Both the position numbers and the translations under genes were made by a program. Below the pieces are notes generated by a model that was not told the origin of the DNA, did not search any database, and saw only the letters and a program-made list of their open reading frames with translations. Below are positions 1-6,777 of a stretch of DNA of 42,153 nt, in pieces (within the stretch, counting starts at the first letter, position 1; every line of letters begins with the position of its first letter). Source of the stretch: a virus; IMG/VR virus record IMGVR_UViG_3300045996_001655, positions 1-42,153 of that record, one strand, 5' to 3'.

Positions 1-127
1 GGTGGTGCCGAGCCAGTGACGCAGGCGGTGCAGCGCCACCCCCGGCATCCCCAGGTCGTACCGGAAGTGGTGCGCGGTCCGGATGCTCACGTCGAACGGC
101 GTCACCCGGCTGCCGTCGGCGTCGCGG
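1..127. repeat. Terminal direct repeat, left copy (circular overlap)
   Basis: Bases 1-127 are identical to 42027-42153. The overlap lies inside the integrase gene, and joining the ends restores an intact reading frame, so the sequence is a circular molecule of 42,026 bp opened at an arbitrary point. A length of exactly 127 is a common maximum assembler k-mer, so the repeat is more likely an assembly overlap than a physical terminal redundancy. Confidence 0.95.
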
Positions 128-684
128 GCGACCGGCCCGGGCGGCAGCTCCCGGACCACCCGCCACACGTCCGGGTGCGTGTCGTGCGCCCGCGGCCGGT
201 TGCCCTTGCCGCGGAGTACCAGCAGGTGCTGCTCGGTGACGTGCTCGCGGTCGAGTCGGCTGATCTCGATGCAGCGCAGCCCCTGGTAGGCGGCGATCAG
301 CGCCCAGGTCCGGAACGGCTCGGCGGCCTCGGTGAGGATGCGGCGCAGCTGCTCGTCGGTCACCGGCCGGGCCAGGCCGCGCACCCGGTGGCACGGCTCC
401 AGGTCCACGGTCGGGTCGCCGGTGATCCACGGGTCGCGCGGGTCGGACGCCCAGCCGTAGAACGACCGCAGCGCCGCGTAGTAGGTGGCCTTGGTGTTCG
501 CCGACCAGTCGTCGCGGTATAGCCAGGCCGACAGCTCGGCGTGGCTGGTCTGCCCGACGCCGTAGTCCAGGTCCCGGTTGAGCCGGTACAGCACCTCGCG
601 GCGGGCGCGGATCGTTGCCTCGGTCCGGCCGGCCCGGCGCAGGTGCTCCAGGAACGCCTCGATGAGCTCGCGGTCGGCGCTCAC
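1..684 (-). CDS. int: Tyrosine integrase, N-terminal 228 residues (gene continues across the circular junction)
   Basis: Site-specific tyrosine recombinase expected to integrate and excise the element between attP and attB. Read through the circle (684 down to 1, then 42026 down to 41883) it is a 275-residue protein. Residues 1-100 form the SAM-like core-binding domain, followed by the catalytic domain with R137 (in GLRCIEI), K160 (RGKGN), H219-x-x-R222 (HRLRH), GH at 244-245 and nucleophile Y254. All catalytic positions are present. The GTG start at 684 overlaps the stop of the upstream minus-strand gene by GTGA, implying translational coupling. At 275 residues it lacks the long N-terminal arm-binding domain of lambda Int, so it is probably a simple, arm-less or short-arm integrase. 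The attachment core was not identified. Confidence 0.93.
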   Translation of the reverse strand, partial: MSADRELIEAFLEHLRRAGRTEATIRARREVLYRLNRDLDYGVGQTSHAELSAWLYRDDWSANTKATYYAALRSFYGWASDPRDPWITGDPTVDLEPCHRVRGLARPVTDEQLRRILTEAAEPFRTWALIAAYQGLRCIEISRLDREHVTEQHLLVLRGKGNRPRAHDTHPDVWRVVRELPPGPVARDADGSRVTPFDVSIRTAHHFRYDLGMPGVALHRLRHWLGTT

Positions 685-896
685 CGTGCGGCGCCCTGCT
701 CGCCGCGCAGCAGCTGCGCGGCGGCGAGCAGGCTGCGGATGTGGGTGAGGCGGTCGCGGTCGCTGATCACCAGATCGTTGGCGACCTGGTCAATCAGCGT
801 CAGCACCATCGTCTCGCCCGGTGCGGTGGGGCCGAGCAGGTCGAGGTAGTAGGCGAGGCTGCCGAACGTGCGTCGCGCCGGGGCCACGGTGCTCAT
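681..896 (-). CDS. Small protein coupled to the integrase
   Basis: A 71-residue protein of unknown function, predicted largely helical. ATG at 896 was chosen because GAGGAG lies about 11 bases upstream on the minus strand; an in-frame start further upstream (1010) would add a low-complexity, codon-shadow-like extension. Its TGA overlaps the integrase GTG, so the two are co-translated. The position suggests an integration accessory or directionality factor, but no HTH is evident and this is inference only. Confidence 0.6.
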   Translation of the reverse strand: MSTVAPARRTFGSLAYYLDLLGPTAPGETMVLTLIDQVANDLVISDRDRLTHIRSLLAAAQLLRGEQGAAR

Positions 897-1016
897 GGGC
901 TGCAGGTCTCCTCTGCGGTCAAGGCTCTCGGTCGGCGTTCGCGCGCCGGCCGGGAGCCGCTTTCGTGTTTCCGGGGGTTGATCGTCGCCGTGCCGCGTCA
1001 GTGGCGGCATCGCGGA

Positions 1017-1439
1017 TCAGTACCGCCTTCCGCGGGGGCCACGAACGAGGTAGGCCGTTCGGGCCCCTCCAACGTTGCGGCCGGCGAGCGGGTAGCCGGG
1101 TGGCCGGTTGTCACGCGGGCGGGGGGTCTGGATGGCCACCTGGTCAGGCACCTGCGAATATCGCGGAATAGCTTCAGGAACCACCACTGCTCTCGCCGCC
1201 ACCTCTGGCGTCGGGAGCAGTTCTCGTACTCCGACCCCCAGCGCGTTGGCGATCAGGGCGAGGTCGTTGAGGTCGATGGGTTGGCGCCCCCGTAGGCGCA
1301 CGCTCAGCCACTGCTCCGTCTTACTGATCTCGCGAGCGAGCTGAGACTGTCGCACGTCTGCCCTGGCCATCTGGACTTTGATCTCGGTGGCCACGAGCTG
1401 CGTGAGGGTCTTCGCGGAAACCTCAGGCGTGATGCTCAT
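1017..1439 (-). CDS. XRE-family HTH repressor (CI-like candidate)
   Basis: A 140-residue DNA-binding protein. An XRE-type helix-turn-helix spans about residues 28-80 (QSQLAREISKTEQWLSVRL, then a DLALIANALGV helix). The C-terminal 60 residues are Pro/Arg/Gly-rich and not recognised; there is no LexA-type Ser-Lys peptidase. It is divergent from a second HTH gene (1539-1799) that is visibly paralogous: both open with a TLTQ/SLTQ-x-VA segment and end the HTH with a G-V-x-V-R/D-x-L/F-L-x-TP sequence. This CI/Cro-like arrangement around a shared operator makes it the likely lysogeny repressor. The ATG at 1439 has no Shine-Dalgarno, and a good -10 sits just upstream, so the mRNA is probably leaderless. 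Confidence 0.75.
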   Translation of the reverse strand: MSITPEVSAKTLTQLVATEIKVQMARADVRQSQLAREISKTEQWLSVRLRGRQPIDLNDLALIANALGVGVRELLPTPEVAARAVVVPEAIPRYSQVPDQVAIQTPRPRDNRPPGYPLAGRNVGGARTAYLVRGPRGRRY

Positions 1440-1475
1440 AGAGCAGAGTGTTATGCGCTAGGCGGATGAAGTCAA
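1440..1475 (-). promoter_or_regulatory. Leftward promoter of the repressor, probably giving a leaderless mRNA
   Basis: On the minus strand TTGACT (1475-1470) and TAACAC (1453-1448) are separated by 16 bp. The expected +1, about 7 bp downstream, falls at 1440-1441, next to the repressor ATG at 1439. Leaderless repressor transcripts are known from temperate phages such as lambda (PRM) and are common in actinobacteria. Confidence 0.5.
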
Positions 1476-1509
1476 CCTTTTGGTCAGCATCTCATATGCC
1501 ACCTTGCGC

Positions 1510-1528
1510 TCTCACGCTATGAGTGAGA
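1510..1528. promoter_or_regulatory. Operator: perfect 6-bp inverted repeat TCTCAC-N7-GTGAGA
   Basis: TCTCAC (1510-1515) and GTGAGA (1523-1528) are perfect reverse complements with a 7-base spacer. The site lies in the 99-bp region between the divergent HTH genes, 11 bases before the plus-strand gene. A related half-site TCTCAT lies at 1490-1495. The size and symmetry fit an XRE dimer operator controlling the rightward early promoter. Confidence 0.6.
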
Positions 1529-1538
1529 ACGTAACGGC

Positions 1539-1799
1539 ATGACAGAGACGCCCCCCGGGATGACTCAGTCTCTCACCCAGCGGGTTGCAGCTGAGGTCAG
1601 AGCTGAGGTTGCACGACAGAACGTGACGCAGGTCGAGCTGTCGCGAATCCTTGAGATCGCCCAGCCCAGCGTCAGCCGTCGCCTCAACGGCAAGTTCCCC
1701 TTCGACACCGATGAGCTGGACAAACTCGCGGCCGCCTTCGGCGTACCCGTGGACCGCTTCCTGTCTACGCCGTCCGCACTCACCGTCGGTGCGGCATGA
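1539..1799 (+). CDS. Small HTH regulator (Cro-like), first gene of the early operon
   Basis: An 86-residue XRE-type HTH protein (residues about 30-75, with TQVELSRILEIAQPSVSRRL as the recognition region). It is similar in sequence to the divergent repressor but lacks a C-terminal domain, as expected of a Cro-like antagonist. ATG at 1539 is used; an alternative ATG at 1560 would remove seven residues before the conserved SLTQRVA segment. Its stop overlaps the next start (ATGA), beginning a long chain of coupled genes. Confidence 0.75.
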   Translation: MTETPPGMTQSLTQRVAAEVRAEVARQNVTQVELSRILEIAQPSVSRRLNGKFPFDTDELDKLAAAFGVPVDRFLSTPSALTVGAA

Positions 1800-2107
1800 C
1801 GACGCACCCGCCCGGCGGCCCGTCCGGCCCGACCGGCCCCGGCCGCAGCCCCGACGAGCGCGAGCAGTGGCTCGACGCCAACGCCGACCGGCTGCCGACC
1901 CTGGCCGAGGTCCTCGCCGACGCCGACCGCCTGATCGCCCAGACCCTGGCCATGCTCGACCGGCAGATCGACCCGACGACGTACCCGACCGGCCACCGCG
2001 GCCACGTCGCCGACGCCGGGTTCGAGCTGGCCGGGTTCCACCTGGCGGCCACGCAAGCGGCGCTGGCGAGCGTTGCCGCCCAGTCCCGAGCGAAGGCCGC
2101 CGCGTGA
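1796..2107 (+). CDS. Hypothetical early protein
   Basis: A 103-residue protein with a Pro/Gly-rich N-terminus (1-20) followed by predicted helices and an Ala-rich C-terminus. No domain was recognised. It overlaps the genes on both sides by 4 bases and so belongs to the early operon between the Cro-like gene and a BldC-like HTH gene. Confidence 0.7.
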   Translation: MTTHPPGGPSGPTGPGRSPDEREQWLDANADRLPTLAEVLADADRLIAQTLAMLDRQIDPTTYPTGHRGHVADAGFELAGFHLAATQAALASVAAQSRAKAAA

Positions 2108-2292
2108 GCCGCGACCCGCTCAACCTGGGCCGGGTGCTCACCACCGCCGAGGTCGGCCGGATGTTCGGAGTAGATCCGAAGACGGTCACGCGCTGGGCGG
2201 TGGCCGGCCGCATCCCGTCGTTCCGGACGCCGGGCGGTCACCGCCGGTTCCGCGAGGACGACGTCCGCCCGTACCTGGAGCCGAGCACCTGA
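2104..2292 (+). CDS. BldC/MerR-like winged-HTH protein (excisionase-like)
   Basis: A 62-residue protein, essentially a single MerR/BldC-type HTH. LTTAEVGRMFGVDPKTVTRW is the helix-turn-helix, and the following GRIPSFRTPGGHRRFREDDV is the wing signature of this family. Proteins this size act as excisionases or as small developmental-type regulators. Its place near the start of the early operon, close to int, would suit a recombination directionality factor, though a second HTH candidate exists at 40106-40324. GTG at 2104 overlaps the previous stop. Confidence 0.8.
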   Translation: MSRDPLNLGRVLTTAEVGRMFGVDPKTVTRWAVAGRIPSFRTPGGHRRFREDDVRPYLEPST

Positions 2293-2369
2293 TGGCCGCC
2301 AAGGGCAAGCCGCCGCGCAAGCCGGTCAACACCCGGCCGATCGGCAAGCCGCCGACGACCGGCAAGTGA
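2292..2369 (+). CDS. Lys/Pro-rich 25-residue microprotein
   Basis: ATG at 2292 overlaps the preceding TGA by one base (TGATG). The 25-residue product is almost entirely K, P, G, R and T (for example KGKPPRKP), so it would be disordered and strongly basic. Function is unknown; it is supported by position and coupling rather than homology. Confidence 0.4.
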   Translation: MAAKGKPPRKPVNTRPIGKPPTTGK

Positions 2370-2446
2370 AACCGAGGCGGGCCGCCCGGCTGCTGACCCC
2401 GGACGACCCGCGCATCGACCAACCCCCTTCGACGAAAGGCCGATCG

Positions 2447-2791
2447 ATGACTCACCCGACGATATCCCGCCCGGCGGCCGAGCTGGTCCGCGGCGACCGC
2501 ATCGCCGCGGGCTTCCTGCCGCAGCGCCGGACCGGCGAGGTGCGCTTCGCCGAGACGTACGCCACCGACTGCGACTGGACGCTGGTCGTCTACCGCTACC
2601 CGGACGACGTGATCGAGGCCGACCACTTCCGGGCCGACGCCGACATCCCGCTGGACGCGGTCGCCGACACCGGGCACGGCTACTCCCGCGAGGCCGACGA
2701 CCCGACGCCCGTCTCCCCCGCCCGCGTCCCGCTGCACACCGGCGCGGTCGTCGACGGCGACGAGCTGATCGTGGACGGGCAGACCTCGTGA
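2447..2791 (+). CDS. Hypothetical early protein, acidic
   Basis: A 114-residue acidic protein of unknown function, predicted beta-rich with a run of aromatic and charged residues (CDWTLVVYRYPDDVIEADHF). ATG at 2447 is preferred because GAAAGG lies upstream at good spacing. An in-frame GTG at 2366, overlapping the preceding stop, would add 27 residues. The C-terminus ends in DGDELIVDGQTS and overlaps the next gene by GTGA. Confidence 0.7.
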   Translation: MTHPTISRPAAELVRGDRIAAGFLPQRRTGEVRFAETYATDCDWTLVVYRYPDDVIEADHFRADADIPLDAVADTGHGYSREADDPTPVSPARVPLHTGAVVDGDELIVDGQTS

Positions 2792-3597
2792 TCACCTACG
2801 ACCGCGTGCAGGTCACGCCCGCCCTTGCCAAGAAATGGCTCGGGATGAACGCCGAGAACAACCGACTCCCTAAGCACGCCAAGATCCCGTCCTATGCGCG
2901 CGACATGCTCACCGGGCGCTGGAATCCCAACACCGGCGAGACGATCAAGTTCGATGAGAACGGAGTTCTGGTCGACGGCCAGAACCGGCTGCATGCCGTG
3001 ATCGATGCCGGGATCGCGGTGGAGTTCGACGTTGCGCGCGGGCTGCCCTCCTCTGCCATGCAGGTGATCGATACCGGCGCCGCCCGCACCAACGCGGACG
3101 TCTTGAAGATCGCAGGGGCTGCCGAGCGAGGCAGGACGGCCAGCATCGTCCGCTGGGTGATCCTGTGGGACCTCAACGTCTTCACCGGTGCTGCGGGCAC
3201 CATTCGTCCCACGAACACCGAGATCCTGGACAGATATCGGCAGGAGTCGGGCGCCTTTGACGCGGCCACGCGACGCGCGACGGACTGTCAGAAGCGTGGG
3301 CTCGGGACGGGTACTCCGGCGGGCGTGGCCCACTTCCTGTTCTCTCGCGTGGACGTGGAATCGACGCACCAGTTCTTCGACCAGTACATCTCCGGCGCGA
3401 ACCTTCCGGAACGCAGCGCCGTGCTGGCGTTGCGCAACAAGATGGCGCGCATTCGGATCGACCGCCTCTCCCGTGCCGAACAGCTCGCTCTTTTCGTGCG
3501 TTCGTGGAACGCGTTCCGTGAACGCCGCACTGTGGATCGCTTGCAGCTCACCCGCAGCGGCGAGCTGGGCAACCTCAACTTCCCCATGCCGAAGTGA
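2788..3597 (+). CDS. ParB/Srx-like phage protein with a DGQNR motif
   Basis: A 269-residue protein. Residues about 50-85 contain NPNTGETIKFDENG followed by LVDGQNRLHAV, matching the DGQ(H/N)R motif of the ParB/sulfiredoxin fold found in ParB N-terminal domains and many phage nuclease-like proteins. The C-terminal half is helical with conserved-looking Arg/Trp positions and no clear ParB HTH. No ParA partner is present nearby, so a partition role is not supported; nuclease or regulatory roles are possible. Its codon usage looks slightly less GC-biased than its neighbours. The GTG start overlaps the previous stop. Confidence 0.65.
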   Translation: MITYDRVQVTPALAKKWLGMNAENNRLPKHAKIPSYARDMLTGRWNPNTGETIKFDENGVLVDGQNRLHAVIDAGIAVEFDVARGLPSSAMQVIDTGAARTNADVLKIAGAAERGRTASIVRWVILWDLNVFTGAAGTIRPTNTEILDRYRQESGAFDAATRRATDCQKRGLGTGTPAGVAHFLFSRVDVESTHQFFDQYISGANLPERSAVLALRNKMARIRIDRLSRAEQLALFVRSWNAFRERRTVDRLQLTRSGELGNLNFPMPK

Positions 3598-3610
3598 CGG
3601 AGCGCCCGAT

Positions 3611-3844
3611 ATGACGCACACCTACTCCTGCCGCTGGCCGTACCTCGCCGAGATCCTCGCCGCGTTCGAGGTCGCCGACCTGTCCGGACAGCCGTGCGAC
3701 CAGCCCGCCGTGTGGGCGACCAGCGTCAACCGGGAGCGCGACGGCCAGGACGTCGAGACCGTGACCCGCCTCTGCCGGCACCACGACGACCGCGCGCGGG
3801 AGCTGCCCGGCCACGTCGGCTCGACCAGCCTCATCCCCCTCTGA
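3611..3844 (+). CDS. Small Cys/His protein, putative zinc binder
   Basis: A 77-residue protein with cysteines at about residues 7, 29 and 55 and a CRHHDD segment, suggesting metal binding. Function unknown. ATG at 3611 follows the ParB-like gene by 13 bases. After it lie about 155 GC-rich non-coding bases (3845-3999) in which nothing further is evident. Confidence 0.6.
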   Translation: MTHTYSCRWPYLAEILAAFEVADLSGQPCDQPAVWATSVNRERDGQDVETVTRLCRHHDDRARELPGHVGSTSLIPL

Positions 3845-3999
3845 TCGCGGGGCTCGGCGACTGGCCTCCCCGGTCGTCGATCCCCGACCCGCCCGGCCGC
3901 GCCGCACACCCGGCCGGGCGACCGGCCCGGGGCCGTGCCCCCTCCGTCGCGGCCCCGGGCCACCCCATCCAGACGATTCCCTGAAAGGCACATAGCGAC

Positions 4000-4437
4000 A
4001 TGACCTCGAACCACAGCCGTAGCCGCTTCTACCGCGGTAAGCACCGCGCCTCCCGGCGCATGGTCATCGCCCTGGCCAGCATCGCCGCGCTGATCGGCCT
4101 GGGTTGCTCGGCCGCCCCGGACGACACCTCGCCGGTGCAGCCCAACCCGCCCGCCGCCACCAAGGCGGTCAAGGGACAGCCCGCCGTGCCCGCCGGGATC
4201 GGCGACGGCCAGCACGCGGTCGGCCCCGACATCAAGGCCGGCACGTACACCACGACCGTCCCCGACGACGCGATCGGCTGCTACTGGGCGCGGGTCAACG
4301 ACTTCGAGGGCGAGCTGCAGTCGATCAAGGCGAACGGCAACCTGGCGCCCGGCGCGAAGGGCCGCATCGTCGTGAAGTCGAGCGACGCCGGGGTCGAGTT
4401 CACCGGCGGCTGCCAGTGGAAGCGGGTCGGGAAGTGA
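4000..4437 (+). CDS. Putative secreted lipoprotein
   Basis: A 145-residue protein with a basic N-terminus (residues 1-20), a hydrophobic stretch (21-35) and a Cys at 36 in an LGC context resembling a lipobox, though position -3 is Gly rather than Leu. A Pro/Thr/Asp-rich linker follows, then a domain beginning GPDIKAGTYTTTVPDDAIGCYW, a sequence type common in actinobacterial surface lipoproteins. Two further Cys (about 95 and 138) could form a disulfide. GAAAGG upstream supports ATG 4000. Phage lipoproteins often block superinfection or alter the host surface; that role is inference. Confidence 0.7.
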   Translation: MTSNHSRSRFYRGKHRASRRMVIALASIAALIGLGCSAAPDDTSPVQPNPPAATKAVKGQPAVPAGIGDGQHAVGPDIKAGTYTTTVPDDAIGCYWARVNDFEGELQSIKANGNLAPGAKGRIVVKSSDAGVEFTGGCQWKRVGK

Positions 4438-4787
4438 CCGCCCCGAACGCCGAGCACACCTGCCTCGGCTCGACCACGGTCCAGGCTTGCGCAGGATGCA
4501 AGGAGACCTTCGACGCCAGCCCGGCGGGGATCGTCACTCAGGCGGTGGAGACCCTCGGAACCGAGTCGACCAGCGAGGCGCTGGCGAACCTGCTGCAGAT
4601 CCTCGCGGACGAGATGAGCGACGAGCATGCCGTCGAGAAGGAGTTCCCGACTCACATCCCGGCCGCCCGCTGGCAGGTCGTCGAGTGGTACGGAGACGGG
4701 CCTGACCGCGATCGCTGGACCGCCGCCCTCGCCGTTGCCCGCAGCATCCTCGGCCTGCCCGATCCGAACCAGGCGGTGACCGAGTGA
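4434..4787 (+). CDS. Hypothetical early protein with N-terminal Cys motif
   Basis: A 117-residue protein. The N-terminus has CLG-x8-CAGC (residues about 10-22), a possible zinc knuckle, followed by an acidic helical region. GTG at 4434 overlaps the lipoprotein stop (GTGA), so it is translated from the same message although unrelated in location. Function unknown. Confidence 0.65.
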   Translation: MTAPNAEHTCLGSTTVQACAGCKETFDASPAGIVTQAVETLGTESTSEALANLLQILADEMSDEHAVEKEFPTHIPAARWQVVEWYGDGPDRDRWTAALAVARSILGLPDPNQAVTE

Positions 4788-5047
4788 CCGCCGACCTGAC
4801 CGCCTCGGCCGAGCGGGCCCTGACCGCCGCCCGCCCGCGTGCCGACCTGCTTGCCGAGCTGGCCGCCGCCAAGCCGTTCCCCGGCCGGTACCGGGTCGTG
4901 CGGCAGTTCACCCACCTCAACACCGAGCTGGTCGTCTGCTCGCACCGATTCGACGTCGTCGCCGAGTGGTGCGCCTGGCGCTGGGCAAAGCGCCACGCCG
5001 GCGAGACCGGCGGCCACTACACCGCACGACGGAGGGCCGGATCGTGA
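4784..5047 (+). CDS. Hypothetical early protein
   Basis: An 87-residue protein: a helical N-terminal third, then FPGRYRVVRQF and a Trp-rich EWCAWRWAKRHAG segment. No family recognised. It overlaps the previous gene by 4 bases and the next by 1 base. Confidence 0.65.
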   Translation: MTADLTASAERALTAARPRADLLAELAAAKPFPGRYRVVRQFTHLNTELVVCSHRFDVVAEWCAWRWAKRHAGETGGHYTARRRAGS

Positions 5048-5367
5048 TGGCTTCCCTGCTGGCCGCGTTCGGCCTCATCGCCAACATGCTCTACCTCGCG
5101 TTCTTCGGCGCTGGGGTGTGGTGCGAGTACCGCATCAAGACGCTCGACGCCCTCCGTAAGGCCTGTCAGCACTACTGGACCGCGGCGGCACTGGCCGTCT
5201 TCGTGCTGGTCATCCACCTCGCCGCCGTGCCGTACGACGGCTGGGCGTCCCCGGTGGTCAACGCCTTCACCCTCGCCGCGTGCGTCACCTGCGCCATCCT
5301 GACGGACCGCAAGCGCGACCGCCGGGTCATCGAGGAGATGCAGCGGGACCTGGGGCGTGAGCTGTGA
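5047..5367 (+). CDS. Small membrane protein with about three transmembrane segments
   Basis: A 106-residue protein with hydrophobic segments at about residues 3-22, 42-58 and 66-82, and a charged, basic C-terminal tail (DRKRDRRVIEEMQRDLG). ATG 5047 overlaps the preceding TGA; a GTG at 5044 is equally possible. Function unknown. Membrane proteins in early operons can act in exclusion or membrane anchoring of replication. Confidence 0.65.
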   Translation: MASLLAAFGLIANMLYLAFFGAGVWCEYRIKTLDALRKACQHYWTAAALAVFVLVIHLAAVPYDGWASPVVNAFTLAACVTCAILTDRKRDRRVIEEMQRDLGREL

Positions 5368-5636
5368 GGACCGTCGTCTACCCACCGCCCGGCGTGCATG
5401 GCTTCGGCCGGTCCCGCACCGTCGGCGTCATCGCCCGGCCCATCGACGGCATCCAGGTCTTCCTGCTCACCATGGCGCTGGCCGACGAGGGAATCCGGGT
5501 CCGCGTCCACGCCGACCACCGCGTCGTCCACCTGCACGCGATCGCCCCGACGACCACCGAGCAGGAGGTCCGCGCGCTGCGGGCCTTCTCCGAGATCACC
5601 GACCAGCGAATCGCCTGGCACGGGGCGGTGGCGTGA
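5364..5636 (+). CDS. Hypothetical early protein
   Basis: A 90-residue protein with a likely alpha/beta fold (VGVIARPIDGIQVFLL, then RVRVHADHRVVHLHAI). No domain recognised. The GTG start overlaps the preceding stop by 4 bases, and its own stop overlaps the next ATG by 1 base. Confidence 0.65.
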   Translation: MRTVVYPPPGVHGFGRSRTVGVIARPIDGIQVFLLTMALADEGIRVRVHADHRVVHLHAIAPTTTEQEVRALRAFSEITDQRIAWHGAVA

Positions 5637-5932
5637 TGCGGGAGCAGCACAAGATCGTTCGGTGGGAGGTGCCGCCACCGGCCAAGAGCAGGGGCAGCTC
5701 AGAGCCGAGCAGCGGCTACGCCGGAATCGCCGCCGAGCTGCGCGCCAACCCTGGCCGCTGGGCGGTCGTGAAGGAGCAGGCGAGCCGGTACTCCGGGCTC
5801 GCCACGCACATCCGCATGGGACAGATGATCTGCTTCACGCCCTCCGGCGACTTCGAGGCCACCACGCGACGCCTCGGGGAGCGCACGGTCGTCTACGCCC
5901 GCTATGTCGGCGACAGTGAGGCGACGCCGTGA
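5636..5932 (+). CDS. Hypothetical early protein before the recombination genes
   Basis: A 98-residue protein. A Pro/Ser-rich N-terminus precedes a basic domain (GYAGIAAELRANPGRWAVVK, then FTPSGDFEATTRRLGERTVVYARYVG), a pattern seen in small phage proteins of unknown function. It overlaps the RecE-like gene by 4 bases. Confidence 0.65.
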   Translation: MREQHKIVRWEVPPPAKSRGSSEPSSGYAGIAAELRANPGRWAVVKEQASRYSGLATHIRMGQMICFTPSGDFEATTRRLGERTVVYARYVGDSEATP

Positions 5933-6777
5933 CCGCCGCGATCGCCATCCCCGGGCCCGGGGTGCACGACCTCACCGACGAGGAGTACTTCGGTCCGGCG
6001 CTGTCCAGCGCCACGCTGTCGTCGACCGGCGCGCGCGTCCTGCTCGCGCCGGGCGGCCCGGCCCGCTTCCGGCACCAGGCCGACACCGGCACCGTCGAGA
6101 CCAAGCGGCAGTTCGACCTCGGTCACGCCGTCCACACGTGGACGCTCGGCAACGGCCCGGACGTGGTCCTGTTCCCGGGCACCGGCGCGAACCCGGAGGC
6201 GTGGCAGAAGACCGCCGACAAGGAAGCGGTCGCCGCCCTGCGCGCCGCCGGCAAGGTGCCGCTGCGGCCGGCCGACTATGCCACCGCCAAGGCCATGGTC
6301 GCCGCGGTGAAGGCGCACCCGCTCGCGGCGAAGCTGCTCACCCGCGGCGAGCCGGAGAAGACGCTCATCTGGCGCGACGAGGCCACCGGCGTGCTGTGCC
6401 GGGCCAAGGCCGACTGGCTGCGGCCGGACGGGATCGTCGACGTCAAGACCGCCGCGGACGCCTCCGAGGACGGGCTGACGAAGGCCGGATACAACCACGG
6501 CCACCCGATCCAGGCGCCGTTCTACCTGCGCGGGTTCCGGGCGCTGCACCCCGTCGTGACGCCGTTCTTCTCGTTCGTCTGCGTCGAGAAGGAGCCGCCG
6601 TACCTGGTGCACGTCACGCAGCTCAAGGAGCGGGCCATCGCCTGGGGCGACCGGCAGGTGTCGCAGGCGCTGGAGATCTACAGGGACTGCCAGGCGTCCG
6701 GCGTCTGGCCCGGCTACCCCACCGACGAGATCACCGAAATCGACCTGCCCGCCTGGGTGCGGACGGAGGAGTGGTGA
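5929..6777 (+). CDS. RecE/exonuclease VIII-like PD-(D/E)XK exonuclease
   Basis: A 282-residue protein of the phage exonuclease VIII C-terminal/lambda-exo-like nuclease group. GHAVH (65-69), then CRAKADWLRPDGIVDVKTA with D162, D171 and K173, form the PD-(D/E)XK catalytic core; the following HGHPIQAPFY segment supplies the conserved Gln/Tyr motif. Expected to resect double-stranded DNA 5'->3' and leave a 3' single strand for the annealase encoded next. The GTG start overlaps the upstream stop, and the gene overlaps the RecT-like gene by 4 bases, giving a coupled exonuclease-annealase pair. Confidence 0.85.
   Translation: MTAAIAIPGPGVHDLTDEEYFGPALSSATLSSTGARVLLAPGGPARFRHQADTGTVETKRQFDLGHAVHTWTLGNGPDVVLFPGTGANPEAWQKTADKEAVAALRAAGKVPLRPADYATAKAMVAAVKAHPLAAKLLTRGEPEKTLIWRDEATGVLCRAKADWLRPDGIVDVKTAADASEDGLTKAGYNHGHPIQAPFYLRGFRALHPVVTPFFSFVCVEKEPPYLVHVTQLKERAIAWGDRQVSQALEIYRDCQASGVWPGYPTDEITEIDLPAWVRTEEW

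Noticed and set aside
1-127. Physical direct terminal repeats of the virion
   Set aside because: Position inside integrase and exact k-mer-like length favour assembly overlap; terminal repeats normally lie near terminase or in non-coding DNA.
2788-3597. Plasmid partition system
   Set aside because: No ParA-like ATPase and no centromere-like repeats were found nearby; motif similarity alone is not enough.
5904-6773. Long plus-strand extension upstream of the RecT-like gene
   Set aside because: It is the alternate frame of the RecE-like exonuclease; Arg/Gly-rich, and the GTG at 6774 overlapping the exonuclease stop is a better start.
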